Shown here in pieces: positions 1-5,815 of a DNA stretch of 8,930 nucleotides (the first letter of the stretch is position 1; each line of letters starts with the position of its first letter). The position numbers and the translations under genes are program-made. The stretch is from DAOOOU01 sp964435635. Its GTDB lineage: Bacteria; Bacillota_I; Bacilli_A; RF39; UBA660. Where the stretch lies: assembly GCA_964435635.1 (NCBI GenBank), contig CAYSZU010000027.1, forward strand, positions 1 to 8,930. The letters are read 5' to 3'. Below the pieces are notes generated by a model. That model had not been told where the DNA came from, ran no database searches, and worked only from the letters and a program-made list of their open reading frames with translations.

Positions 1-9
1 CTCCTCTCT
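1..9 (-). promoter_or_regulatory. Shine-Dalgarno of a gene starting beyond the left edge
   Basis: On the minus strand the last bases of the window read AGAGAGGAG, a purine-rich site that ends at the window edge. Together with the promoter just upstream (25-53) it suggests that an open reading frame on the minus strand starts a few bases outside the window. The gene itself cannot be seen. Moderate confidence, because the start codon is missing. Confidence 0.5.
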
Positions 10-24
10 TAAAATTTCTCTTTC

Positions 25-53
25 AGTTTACATTATTTTACTCTTGGTGTCAA
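25..53 (-). promoter_or_regulatory. Sigma-A-type promoter for the off-window left gene
   Basis: Reading the minus strand, a perfect -35 box TTGACA (48-53) is followed by a 17-nt spacer and a -10 box TAAACT (25-30, four of six consensus bases). The predicted transcript would start near base 18 and reach the Shine-Dalgarno at 1-9 almost at once. It lies directly after the DUF2207 stop codon, so the next gene has its own promoter. No terminator hairpin is visible between the DUF2207 stop and this promoter, so readthrough from upstream is also possible. Confidence 0.6.
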
Positions 54-59
54 TCTTTT

Positions 60-1943
60 TTAAAATCCACCGCCGCCACCGCCGCCGCCGCCGAAGCCAC
101 CGCCACCACCAAAGCCACCGCCAAAGCCGCCTTTTGAAGTCTGAGCTGAGCGGGCATTAGCAGATGTTACTGCCGCACTACGAACTGCTGTGTTAACTGT
201 CGAATTAACAACATGAGTCATATTTAGATAGTATAACATTGGTAGATTTGGAACAAAAGCTTGATCTGATGCTTGTAACTCCTTGATTTTAACATTCATA
301 ACTTTTTGAACACGTGCTGCCAAACCAAATATAACCGCATAAACCATATATTTTTCCCATAAAGCAACTTCCGGTAATTCCTTTGTTTCAAAAGTACCAA
401 AGTCTTTTAAGAAGTTTTTAAATGCTGACCATTTCAAATAATGATCATGACCTTTAACCGTTCTTTTTGTAAATAATAGAATATACAAGCCAAAACTAGC
501 AACAAATACTATTAATAGTTTTGAATAAGCAAAGCCCGTTATTTTAGATATAGCAAAGAACCAAAGCAAGATTCCAACTAAAGCTAATAAACCCGCTTTT
601 ATTTTAATCATTGTCGCATTTTCATAAAAGATTTGTTCATTGGCTTCCTGGGCAACTTTACGCTTCCAGGTTTCATAACTAGTCGTAAAACTAGCATAAG
701 TTTTTTGACTTTTACCATATGCTTTTAATTGCTTGGTTGAGAATTTATTATCACTACCAACTTTTTTAAACAAAAACTCTAATAAATATTTTTCTGTTTC
801 ATTAGTATTTAAATCATTTAGGTAAGTAAACTCATATTCTTTTTTATCTATTTCCTGGGCGCTTATGTTCTTTTTATAAATCAAATTCATAATTGAAGCG
901 CTTAAAGCATTAGGTGTAATCTTTTTATTCATTAAATAGTCTATTACTTCAACATTATAATCTTCAATAAATTCGCGGTAATACTTATGATCAAAGTTTC
1001 CTTGATGCTCCTTATCATATTTTTGACGAATCTTAATCCAACTAATTATTAAAACAGCTAAATATATACCAGCCATAATCTCAGTCCCATAATAAATTAT
1101 TTTAATTCGATTTCGCTCTTTATTAGCCGCCTCAGCTATTCGATCGCCAATTAGAATAATTTCATCTAAAGCGTCTTGCTGAGATGCTTTTAACCCACTA
1201 GAATCAGTAATTAAACTTAAATCAAAAGTAGTTCTCAAACTTACTGCTTGTTTAGCCGGTAAATCTTCAACTGTTGCAACTAATCCTTTTTGATCAATAA
1301 AATTAACTTCGCCATTTATTGGACCAAAAGCCCATATGCGAAAGTTTTTGCTGTTATCCTCAGCTGGTAAATATACTCTTATTTCAACTTGCTCAAATTC
1401 ATCTTTGAAATCTCGACCAATAACATTATAATAAAACTCAGCCACATCATTATGAATAACAACTGCTTTTTCAAGTGTATATTCATAATAAAAGACTACT
1501 TTTCGATTATTAGTAGAGCGATAAGTTCTAACTTTATAACCATCTGCTACGTTCTCAACCGAATAATATTCATTGCCGTTTTGACCATCACTAGATATTG
1601 TAAAATAATCTACTGGTTTTTTTAACAAGTCAAAACTAAGTTCATCACTAAGCAAAAATGCACTAGTTTTAATATTTGATATATTATCAACGTTATATAT
1701 TGCGCTGTTTTCAAAATTAATCTTCCCTGGTTGATAAGCTTCTAAGGCACTATTTTTATATTCTAAAATTCGCTCATAACCATTTAGTGATCCATCAATA
1801 ATAAATATCTCTTTGACTAAAACATCACCATTATTTTGAATTCTATATTCAGCCAGATAATTAGTTAATTGATAATCAACTTCTACTGCTCTAACACTTG
1901 AAGAAAACAAAAAAATAGTTAATATTAATAAGATTTTTTTCAT
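60..1943 (-). CDS. DUF2207 membrane protein with Gly/Phe-rich tail
   Basis: A 627-residue membrane protein of the DUF2207 family, whose biochemical role is unknown; members often sit beside lemA, as here. It has an N-terminal signal peptide (about 1-19, charged start, hydrophobic core, likely cut after SVRA), a beta-rich extracellular DUF2207 domain (about 20-275), one membrane helix (about 282-303), a cytoplasmic stretch, two more helices (about 448-465 and 473-491), and the conserved family segment with LWEKYMVYAVIFGLA (about 528-542). It ends in 19 Gly and 4 Phe (605-627). The start is the ATG at 1941-1943, not an in-frame TTG 39 bases upstream: AGGTGA sits at the right distance from the ATG, the signal peptide begins there, and the longer version would run through the -10 box. 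It lies 71 bases after lemA with its own promoter. Family assignment is confident; function is not known. Confidence 0.9.
   Translation of the reverse strand: MKKILLILTIFLFSSSVRAVEVDYQLTNYLAEYRIQNNGDVLVKEIFIIDGSLNGYERILEYKNSALEAYQPGKINFENSAIYNVDNISNIKTSAFLLSDELSFDLLKKPVDYFTISSDGQNGNEYYSVENVADGYKVRTYRSTNNRKVVFYYEYTLEKAVVIHNDVAEFYYNVIGRDFKDEFEQVEIRVYLPAEDNSKNFRIWAFGPINGEVNFIDQKGLVATVEDLPAKQAVSLRTTFDLSLITDSSGLKASQQDALDEIILIGDRIAEAANKERNRIKIIYYGTEIMAGIYLAVLIISWIKIRQKYDKEHQGNFDHKYYREFIEDYNVEVIDYLMNKKITPNALSASIMNLIYKKNISAQEIDKKEYEFTYLNDLNTNETEKYLLEFLFKKVGSDNKFSTKQLKAYGKSQKTYASFTTSYETWKRKVAQEANEQIFYENATMIKIKAGLLALVGILLWFFAISKITGFAYSKLLIVFVASFGLYILLFTKRTVKGHDHYLKWSAFKNFLKDFGTFETKELPEVALWEKYMVYAVIFGLAARVQKVMNVKIKELQASDQAFVPNLPMLYYLNMTHVVNSTVNTAVRSAAVTSANARSAQTSKGGFGGGFGGGGGFGGGGGGGGGF
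63..131 (-). repeat. GGC/GGT triplet tract coding the Gly/Phe tail
   Basis: Twenty-three codons give 19 Gly (12 GGC, 6 GGT, 1 GGA) and 4 Phe, arranged as Gly runs of 2, 3, 5 and 9, each closed by a Phe. The run length grows toward the C-terminus. This is a GC-rich near-perfect triplet repeat inside an AT-rich gene, so it is a likely place for replication slippage and length change between strains. Polyglycine tails are known in DUF2207 and TPM-domain membrane proteins; their role is not established. Confidence 0.9.
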
Positions 1944-1959
1944 ATTATCACCTAACTTA

Positions 1960-1988
1960 ATTATATCATATTTTTTCAACAAAAAAAC
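1960..1988 (-). promoter_or_regulatory. Extended -10 promoter of the DUF2207 gene
   Basis: The minus strand reads TGATATAAT at 1960-1968, a perfect TATAAT with the upstream TG of an extended -10 element. The -35 region at 17 nt (1983-1988, GTTTTT) is poor, which fits an extended -10 promoter. It lies between the lemA terminator and the AGGTGA ribosome site (about 1949-1954), so the DUF2207 gene can be transcribed apart from lemA. Confidence 0.6.
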
Positions 1989-2009
1989 TAGCGAAATAAT
2001 TACTAGTTT
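1981..2009 (-). terminator. Terminator after lemA
   Basis: On the minus strand AAACTAG (2003-2009) pairs with CTAGTTT (1985-1991) around an 11-nt loop, and the 3' arm runs on into a tract of seven T. The stem is short and A/T-rich, so it is probably a leaky intrinsic terminator that allows some readthrough from lemA into the DUF2207 gene. Confidence 0.55.
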
Positions 2010-2014
2010 ATTAA

Positions 2015-2578
2015 TTAAAATTGAACTTTAACGTTTTCTCTTTCTGTTCCTGCTACTTCAAAGAAAACAGCTTTTTCAAAGTGAAATAATCCCGCAACAA
2101 TATTACTTGGGAACATTTCAACTTTGTTGTTTAATTGTAATACTCCATCATTATAAAATTGACGAGCAAAAGCAATTTTGTCTTCAGTTTCTTTTAAGTC
2201 TGCTTGTAATTGAATAAAGTTTGCATTAGCTTTTAGATCAGGGTAATTTTCAGATAAAGCAAATAACTTTGAAAGCACATTTGTTAATTCTCCTGATGCT
2301 TTCATTTCCGCTTCTGGTGTTTTGGCTGCAACAAATTCATTACGCGCTTTAATAACGTTTTCTAAAGTTTCTTTTTCATGAGTTGCATAGCCCTTAACTG
2401 TTTCAACTAAATTAGGGATTAAATCAAATCTTCTTTTTAATTGAACTTCAATTTGAGCCCATTGATCCTTTACTTTATTTCTTAAAGATACTAAGCTGTT
2501 ATAGTTAGTAATTAAAAATCCTACAATTAGTAAACCAATTACTCCAATAACAATGACAACTATTAACCATCCTGGCAT
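2015..2578 (-). CDS. lemA: LemA family membrane protein
   Basis: A 187-residue LemA-family protein, the usual family length. One N-terminal membrane helix (about 4-23) is followed by a long helical, probably antiparallel coiled domain. The family signature is clear: NSLVSLRNKVKDQWAQIEVQ, then RRFDLIPNLVETVKGYATHE and ENVIKARN; the tail FEVAGTERENVKVQF is also typical. The known topology is a short extracellular N-terminus with the helical bundle in the cytoplasm. The function is not settled. The start is firm: ATG 7 nt after AAGGAGG (2586-2592), with the membrane helix immediately downstream. It has its own promoter, lies 61 bases after femAB, and is followed by a weak terminator and the DUF2207 gene, a pairing seen in many Bacillota. 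Confidence 0.95.
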   Translation of the reverse strand: MPGWLIVVIVIGVIGLLIVGFLITNYNSLVSLRNKVKDQWAQIEVQLKRRFDLIPNLVETVKGYATHEKETLENVIKARNEFVAAKTPEAEMKASGELTNVLSKLFALSENYPDLKANANFIQLQADLKETEDKIAFARQFYNDGVLQLNNKVEMFPSNIVAGLFHFEKAVFFEVAGTERENVKVQF

Positions 2579-2601
2579 AACTATACCTCCTTATATTACT
2601 T

Positions 2602-2630
2602 ATTTTAACACAAACAAAAGAAGTAAACAA
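2602..2630 (-). promoter_or_regulatory. lemA promoter
   Basis: On the minus strand TTGTTT (2625-2630) and TAAAAT (2602-2607) are separated by exactly 17 nt, and TGT directly before the -10 makes it an extended -10 element (TGTTAAAAT). It lies in the 61-bp gap between femAB and lemA, 10 bases upstream of the AAGGAGG site, giving a very short leader. This suggests lemA is transcribed independently of femAB, although no strong femAB terminator is visible. Confidence 0.6.
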
Positions 2631-2639
2631 TATTTGTTT

Positions 2640-3863
2640 TTATTTTTTTATTAAGTGCTTAATTCTTTTAAAAAATCGATATATTTTATATTGAAAGCAT
2701 AAACCAGTTTCAAAAGAACCTAATAATTCTTCAACATAACCACCAAAGCCTTTTTTGAAATCATAGACTCCATAATCAGGACCTTTTTTATCAAAAACAT
2801 CTTTTATACCATAAAAATTATAGCGTTGATAACCCTCTTCTAAAGCAATTTGGATAATATCCCACTGTAATGCATATTGTCCACAATAACTCATATACTC
2901 TTCATAACTACCACTAAATAGATAAACAACTTCATCACCATATAAAATAAACATTGCTCCAGCTAAAGTAATAATATTACCATTTTTAGCACTAAGTTCA
3001 TCAAGTTGGATTATTTTATTTTCATTATTAATTATTTCTTTTTGCATATTTATTTTTTTGTTTTTATTCGAAGAAGAATCAGACAATTCAGCCAGTTTTG
3101 TCTGATAATTAACATTTTCTAATTCTAAAACAGCCCGATACTTTTTAATATCTAGTTCGCAAATTTTAAAAACAACCTGCTTACCAAACGTTTTATACAT
3201 ATCTTGGTAATAAGTTAAAGATTTATCATCAAATGATCTTCTCGCACAAGTATCAACCGTAATTTTTTTAAATTGGTCTAACTCATCATACGTTAAAGTC
3301 CGAATATTTAATTGATATTTGGCAACTGTTCGATTAATATAATTTCTCGTACTAGGTCTCATCTCATCAAATAATTGTTCTTTTGTTTTACCTTTTAAAT
3401 CTAAACAGTAAGTCCATTTAACTTGACCGGTTTCACCTAAATATTGATAATTTAAATTGATTAATTTTGTTTTAATATGTTGATTATCAACTCCTGGGAT
3501 TATATTTGCCTCAGAATCCCGACTTACATTTGGTAAATAAGGATCTATAACTAATTTATAACCGCCTTTTTGACGTAAAAAAGCCTTTATCTTAGTAGAA
3601 AAAAAGATTAACACTTGATCATCTTCATAATCTAATAAATAGCCCTTATAAGCCGAAAAAGTTTTTTTACCAAGGAAAACATTGCTTTTTACAACAAGGG
3701 TTGCCGCAATAATCTTTTTAGCCATTTCCACTCCTAAAAGATAAACTTCAGCCCCTTCGTTTTTTAATCTTTGATACATCATTGGGGTTTGGAAAAAGTT
3801 TTTTTGCTGCGCTGTTATACTAAAGTCTGCAAATTCTTGAATACTTATTTCTCTAAATTTCAT
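2640..3863 (-). CDS. FemAB-family peptidoglycan aminoacyltransferase
   Basis: A 407-residue enzyme of the Fem family, which adds amino acids from aminoacyl-tRNA to the stem peptide of lipid II or UDP-MurNAc-pentapeptide, building the side branch or cross-bridge of peptidoglycan at the cytoplasmic face of the membrane. It has two GNAT-like subdomains. The C-terminal one carries the signature YALQWDII (330-337), RYNFYGI (347-353) and GVYDFKKGFGG (365-375), closely resembling staphylococcal FemA. A charged Lys/Glu/Asn-rich stretch (about 241-293) matches the coiled-coil arm of FemA proteins, which clamps tRNA in related enzymes. MRPSTRNYINR (168-178) fits the conserved segment before the second lobe. 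Start ATG follows AGGTGA. The amino acid transferred and the position in the bridge cannot be told, so no FemA/FemB/FemX/MurM name is given. It stands alone, flanked by its own promoter and an upstream terminator. Confidence 0.9.
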   Translation of the reverse strand: MKFREISIQEFADFSITAQQKNFFQTPMMYQRLKNEGAEVYLLGVEMAKKIIAATLVVKSNVFLGKKTFSAYKGYLLDYEDDQVLIFFSTKIKAFLRQKGGYKLVIDPYLPNVSRDSEANIIPGVDNQHIKTKLINLNYQYLGETGQVKWTYCLDLKGKTKEQLFDEMRPSTRNYINRTVAKYQLNIRTLTYDELDQFKKITVDTCARRSFDDKSLTYYQDMYKTFGKQVVFKICELDIKKYRAVLELENVNYQTKLAELSDSSSNKNKKINMQKEIINNENKIIQLDELSAKNGNIITLAGAMFILYGDEVVYLFSGSYEEYMSYCGQYALQWDIIQIALEEGYQRYNFYGIKDVFDKKGPDYGVYDFKKGFGGYVEELLGSFETGLCFQYKIYRFFKRIKHLIKK

Positions 3864-3879
3864 ATTTTCACCTAAAATA

Positions 3880-3885
3880 ATTATA
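3880..3885 (-). promoter_or_regulatory. Probable -10 element of femAB
   Basis: A perfect TATAAT on the minus strand, 16 bases before the start codon, preceded by GTG. No good -35 is present at 16-18 nt; that region overlaps the T-rich tail of the rpmF terminator. Supported mainly by position: it lies between the terminator and the AGGTGA ribosome site (about 3869-3874). Confidence 0.45.
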
Positions 3886-3900
3886 CACTATTTTTTTAGT

Positions 3901-3930
3901 TAATAAAAGAATCATCTTAATGATGATTCT
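3901..3930 (-). terminator. Terminator of the yceD-rpmF operon
   Basis: On the minus strand AGAATCATC (3922-3930) pairs perfectly with GATGATTCT (3908-3916) over a 5-nt loop, followed by TTTATTA. The AG of the rpmF stop codon TAG forms the base of the stem, so the hairpin begins inside the gene. The 9-bp stem and U-rich tail make it a convincing intrinsic terminator. Confidence 0.75.
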
Positions 3931-4129
3931 ACTTATTATCTTTTACTTCTTCGCTTGCAACTTTAATAACTTCTTCGTTTTTGTAATAGCCACATTTTAA
4001 GCAAGCACGATGAGGTTGAATTGTTGCTCCACATTTTGGACAAGTTGTTAATGCCCCTACTTCCTTCTTCAAGTGAGTACGACGCATTCTTTTTTTAGTT
4101 TTGCTTGTTCTTCTAAAAGGAACTGCCAT
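3929..4129 (-). CDS. rpmF: 50S ribosomal protein L32, zinc-binding form
   Basis: Ribosomal protein bL32, 66 residues, a small zinc-ribbon protein of the large subunit. The family start MAVPFRRTSKTKKRMRRTH is plain, so translation begins at the ATG at 4127-4129 and not at an in-frame TTG 24 bases upstream. AAGGAG lies 7 nt before this ATG. All four zinc ligands are present (Cys30, Cys33, Cys43, Cys46, as CPKC and CLKC), so this is the zinc-dependent C+ form and not a zinc-free paralogue. The acidic tail after Cys46 is typical. It follows yceD with a 4-base gap, its ribosome site lying inside the end of yceD, so the two are probably translationally coupled. The stop TAG overlaps the terminator hairpin. 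Confidence 0.97.
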   Translation of the reverse strand: MAVPFRRTSKTKKRMRRTHLKKEVGALTTCPKCGATIQPHRACLKCGYYKNEEVIKVASEEVKDNK

Positions 4130-4133
4130 AATA

Positions 4134-4598
4134 TCACTCCTTCCCTTTTTCAAGTAAGTCCAGTAAAGGAGCTAATCTTGAATCAATCTTTTTAGTGTCT
4201 TCATTTGCTAATTCCCAGCCTTCGCCTTGTAGTGAAATGTTTTCATTTTCCGGCTTAACAATTCTAATGGGAATCTCTAATACAATATTTTGCCATAAAA
4301 TGCTCATAATATCAAGTGAATTATCGCTGTTTTCCAAACTAGTTGCATATCTTTCGTTAATCTTTATCAAAAACGGATAAGAAATTGGTGATAAATCGAT
4401 TGCATCCTTTAAAATCATTTCGCCACTAAGAATTAAATCAATTACTAATTCTTCAGCCGAATCATAATATATTCGCCCTGTTAATTTAACATTATTGATA
4501 GCTTCTAAATCAGGATGCGAAAATAATTCCTTTTCAAAGGATATTATTTCCTCAAGTTCAATCCCTTCCGAAGGGATCTTAGTTAAATCTATTTTCAC
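4134..4598 (-). CDS. yceD: YceD/DUF177 family protein (YlbN-like)
   Basis: A 154-residue acidic protein of the YceD (DUF177) family, encoded directly upstream of rpmF in most bacteria. YceD-type proteins are linked to large-subunit rRNA or ribosome accumulation, and in plants to 23S rRNA processing; the molecular activity is unresolved. Recognition rests on the rpmF neighbour, the central segment with LTGRIYYD and LVIDLILSGEM, and the C-terminal DSRLAPLLDLL close to the family's DPRLA..L pattern. It contains no cysteines. The start chosen is GTG at 4596-4598 (MKIDLTKI...), 4 nt after GGTGAG; another in-frame GTG nine bases upstream has no ribosome site. It ends in TGA, the only TGA stop in the window. 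Promoter at 4622-4650, with a leader of about 17 nt. Confidence 0.9.
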   Translation of the reverse strand: MKIDLTKIPSEGIELEEIISFEKELFSHPDLEAINNVKLTGRIYYDSAEELVIDLILSGEMILKDAIDLSPISYPFLIKINERYATSLENSDNSLDIMSILWQNIVLEIPIRIVKPENENISLQGEGWELANEDTKKIDSRLAPLLDLLEKGKE

Positions 4599-4602
4599 TT
4601 TT

Positions 4603-4608
4603 CTCACC
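4603..4608 (-). promoter_or_regulatory. Ribosome binding site deciding the yceD start
   Basis: GGTGAG on the minus strand lies 4 nt before GTG 4596-4598, the same geometry as AGGTGA before the femAB and DUF2207 starts. It overlaps the alternative upstream GTG (4605-4607), which therefore cannot use it. This decides for the shorter 154-residue yceD product. Confidence 0.65.
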
Positions 4609-4621
4609 GCCAGCGAAGTTA

Positions 4622-4650
4622 ATTATAACCTATCTAACCATTATTTTCAA
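4622..4650 (-). promoter_or_regulatory. Strong promoter of yceD-rpmF
   Basis: On the minus strand TTGAAA (4645-4650), a 17-nt spacer and a perfect TATAAT (4622-4627). It is the best overall promoter in the window, as expected for a ribosomal protein operon. The start point is predicted near 4615. The spacer holds two GGTTA copies (see 4626-4639). Confidence 0.8.
4626..4639. repeat. TAACC-TATC-TAACC direct repeat in the promoter spacer
   Basis: TAACC occurs twice on the plus strand (4626-4630 and 4635-4639), separated by TATC and so with a 9-bp period. It lies wholly in the -10/-35 spacer of the yceD-rpmF promoter. A short direct repeat here could be an operator for a regulator, but five-base repeats arise easily by chance and no known operator is recognised. 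Confidence 0.3.
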
Positions 4651-4658
4651 TTTATTTA

Positions 4659-4677
4659 TGCGATAATATGCTAAAAT
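4659..4677 (+). promoter_or_regulatory. Probable tmcAL promoter (extended -10)
   Basis: Two overlapping candidates lie just upstream of the tmcAL ribosome site: TGCTAAAAT (4669-4677) and TGCGATAAT (4659-4667), both extended -10 forms. Neither has a good -35 box, which would fall in the -35 region of the divergent yceD promoter. One of them probably drives tmcAL; which one cannot be decided by eye. Confidence 0.5.
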
Positions 4678-4696
4678 ATTACCAGGAGGGCAAATC

Positions 4697-5815
4697 ATGG
4701 AAATAATTGGTGTTATTGCCGAATATAATCCTTTTCATAAGGGACATTTATATCATATAAATAAAATCAAGGAATTATATCCTGATTCTTTATTAATCTT
4801 AGTTCTTAACGGCTATTTTATGCAACGAGGAGAATTAAGTGTTTTAACTAAGGAAGCAAAAACAAGAATTGCCCTAGATTATAAAATTGATTTAGTTTTA
4901 GAGTTACCATTTATTTTCGGTACCCAATCGGCGGATACTTTTGCTTACTACAGTTTAGCGATTCTTAATCATTTCAAAGTAGATAAAATTGTTTTTGGGA
5001 GCGAAGGTAACGATTTAAAACTTCTTCATAAAATTGCTGATATGGCTTTAAATAATCCTGATTATGATTCTAAAGTTACTAGTTATTTAAAGCAAGGGTT
5101 AAATTATCCTACTGCTTTAGCAAAAGCCTTAGATTTAGAAGAAGATTTTAACACCCCTAATGATTTATTAGGCATCTCATATATTAAAGCAATTAAGCAG
5201 ATTAATCCCAAAATAGAAGCGGTTACAATTACCCGAACCAATCAATACCATGATCTTTTAAGTAATGAAGAAATAATTAGTGCCAGTAATATTAGAGCTA
5301 AAATACAAAACAATCTAGCTATCGAAAAGTTTATTCCCGTTTATCCGATATCATTACTGATAAAAATAGATCAGATCAAACTATTTAATTTATTAAAATA
5401 TAAGCTGCTTAGCGATGATAATTTAGCCCGCTATTTAACGGTTGATGAAGGAATTGAAAATCGCCTAAGAGAGAAAATTATGGTTGTAAATAGTTTTGAG
5501 GAATTAATTACTGCCGTAAAAACTAAAAGATATACCTACAATAAAATAAAAAGAATGTTAACTCATCTTCTAGTTGGTCTAACTAAAGAAGATAACCAGA
5601 ATCGAAGTTTAGCTTATATTAAAGTTCTCGGTTTTAATAAACAAGGCCAAAAGTATCTTTATCGTTTGAAAAAAAAGATCTTAATTCCCCTAAAAGTTGA
5701 TTATAATTCTTCGCAAGCTAAGTATGAATTAAGGGCGAGCCAAATATACGATCTGTTAACTAAAGAAAATACCTATCAATTCGAATTGAATCAAAAGCCA
5801 ATTAAAAAAGATTAG
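4697..5815 (+). CDS. tmcAL: tRNA(Met) cytidine acetate ligase
   Basis: TmcAL (YlbM family), 372 residues, a little shorter than the Bacillus subtilis protein of about 415. It uses ATP and acetate to make N4-acetylcytidine at the wobble position of elongator tRNA-Met, keeping AUG decoding accurate. The N-terminal nucleotidyltransferase fold shows GVIAEYNPFHKGHLYH (5-20) with the HxGH motif His14-Lys-Gly-His17, then NGYFMQRGELS (38-48), IDLVLELPFIFGTQSAD (64-80), a PNDLLGISYIKAI segment (154-166), ITRTNQYHD (178-186) and SASNIRAKI (195-203). The C-terminal part carries KRYTYNKIKRMLTHLLVG (277-294). Start ATG follows AGGAGGG with 6 nt. It is the only plus-strand gene here, divergent from yceD-rpmF as in Bacillus, and converges on mutM. 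Its TAG stop lies in the terminator stem. Confidence 0.95.
   Translation: MEIIGVIAEYNPFHKGHLYHINKIKELYPDSLLILVLNGYFMQRGELSVLTKEAKTRIALDYKIDLVLELPFIFGTQSADTFAYYSLAILNHFKVDKIVFGSEGNDLKLLHKIADMALNNPDYDSKVTSYLKQGLNYPTALAKALDLEEDFNTPNDLLGISYIKAIKQINPKIEAVTITRTNQYHDLLSNEEIISASNIRAKIQNNLAIEKFIPVYPISLLIKIDQIKLFNLLKYKLLSDDNLARYLTVDEGIENRLREKIMVVNSFEELITAVKTKRYTYNKIKRMLTHLLVGLTKEDNQNRSLAYIKVLGFNKQGQKYLYRLKKKILIPLKVDYNSSQAKYELRASQIYDLLTKENTYQFELNQKPIKKD

Noticed and set aside
63..131. GC-rich tract as a CRISPR, insertion or transfer signal
   Set aside because: It is in frame, codes only Gly and Phe, has no spacer structure, and Gly-rich tails are known in this protein family.
1389..1625. 78-codon open frame on the plus strand
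   Set aside because: It lies inside the DUF2207 gene in antisense, has no ribosome site or recognisable domain, and its Ile/Phe/Asn-rich composition is what antisense reading of an AT-rich gene gives.
1944..1982. TTG-initiated extension of the DUF2207 protein by 13 residues
   Set aside because: The extension covers the -10 box and the Shine-Dalgarno of the downstream ATG and places a charged stretch before the signal peptide.
2624..2640. Small hairpin after femAB (AAACAA/TTGTTT, 3-nt loop)
   Set aside because: Six mostly A-T pairs with no solid T run behind it; it coincides with the -35 box of the lemA promoter and is too weak to call a terminator.
4130..4153. TTG-initiated extension of L32 by 8 residues
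   Set aside because: L32 proteins start with MAVP; the extension overlaps the end of yceD and would remove the AAGGAG site from its proper place.
4195..4380. 61-codon open frame on the plus strand
   Set aside because: It is antisense to yceD, which is supported by family features and the rpmF context; it has no ribosome site or promoter of its own.
4608..4696. Riboswitch or RNA leader in the divergent intergenic region
   Set aside because: The predicted leaders are about 10-20 nt on both sides, too short for a structured regulator, and no conserved RNA motif is visible.
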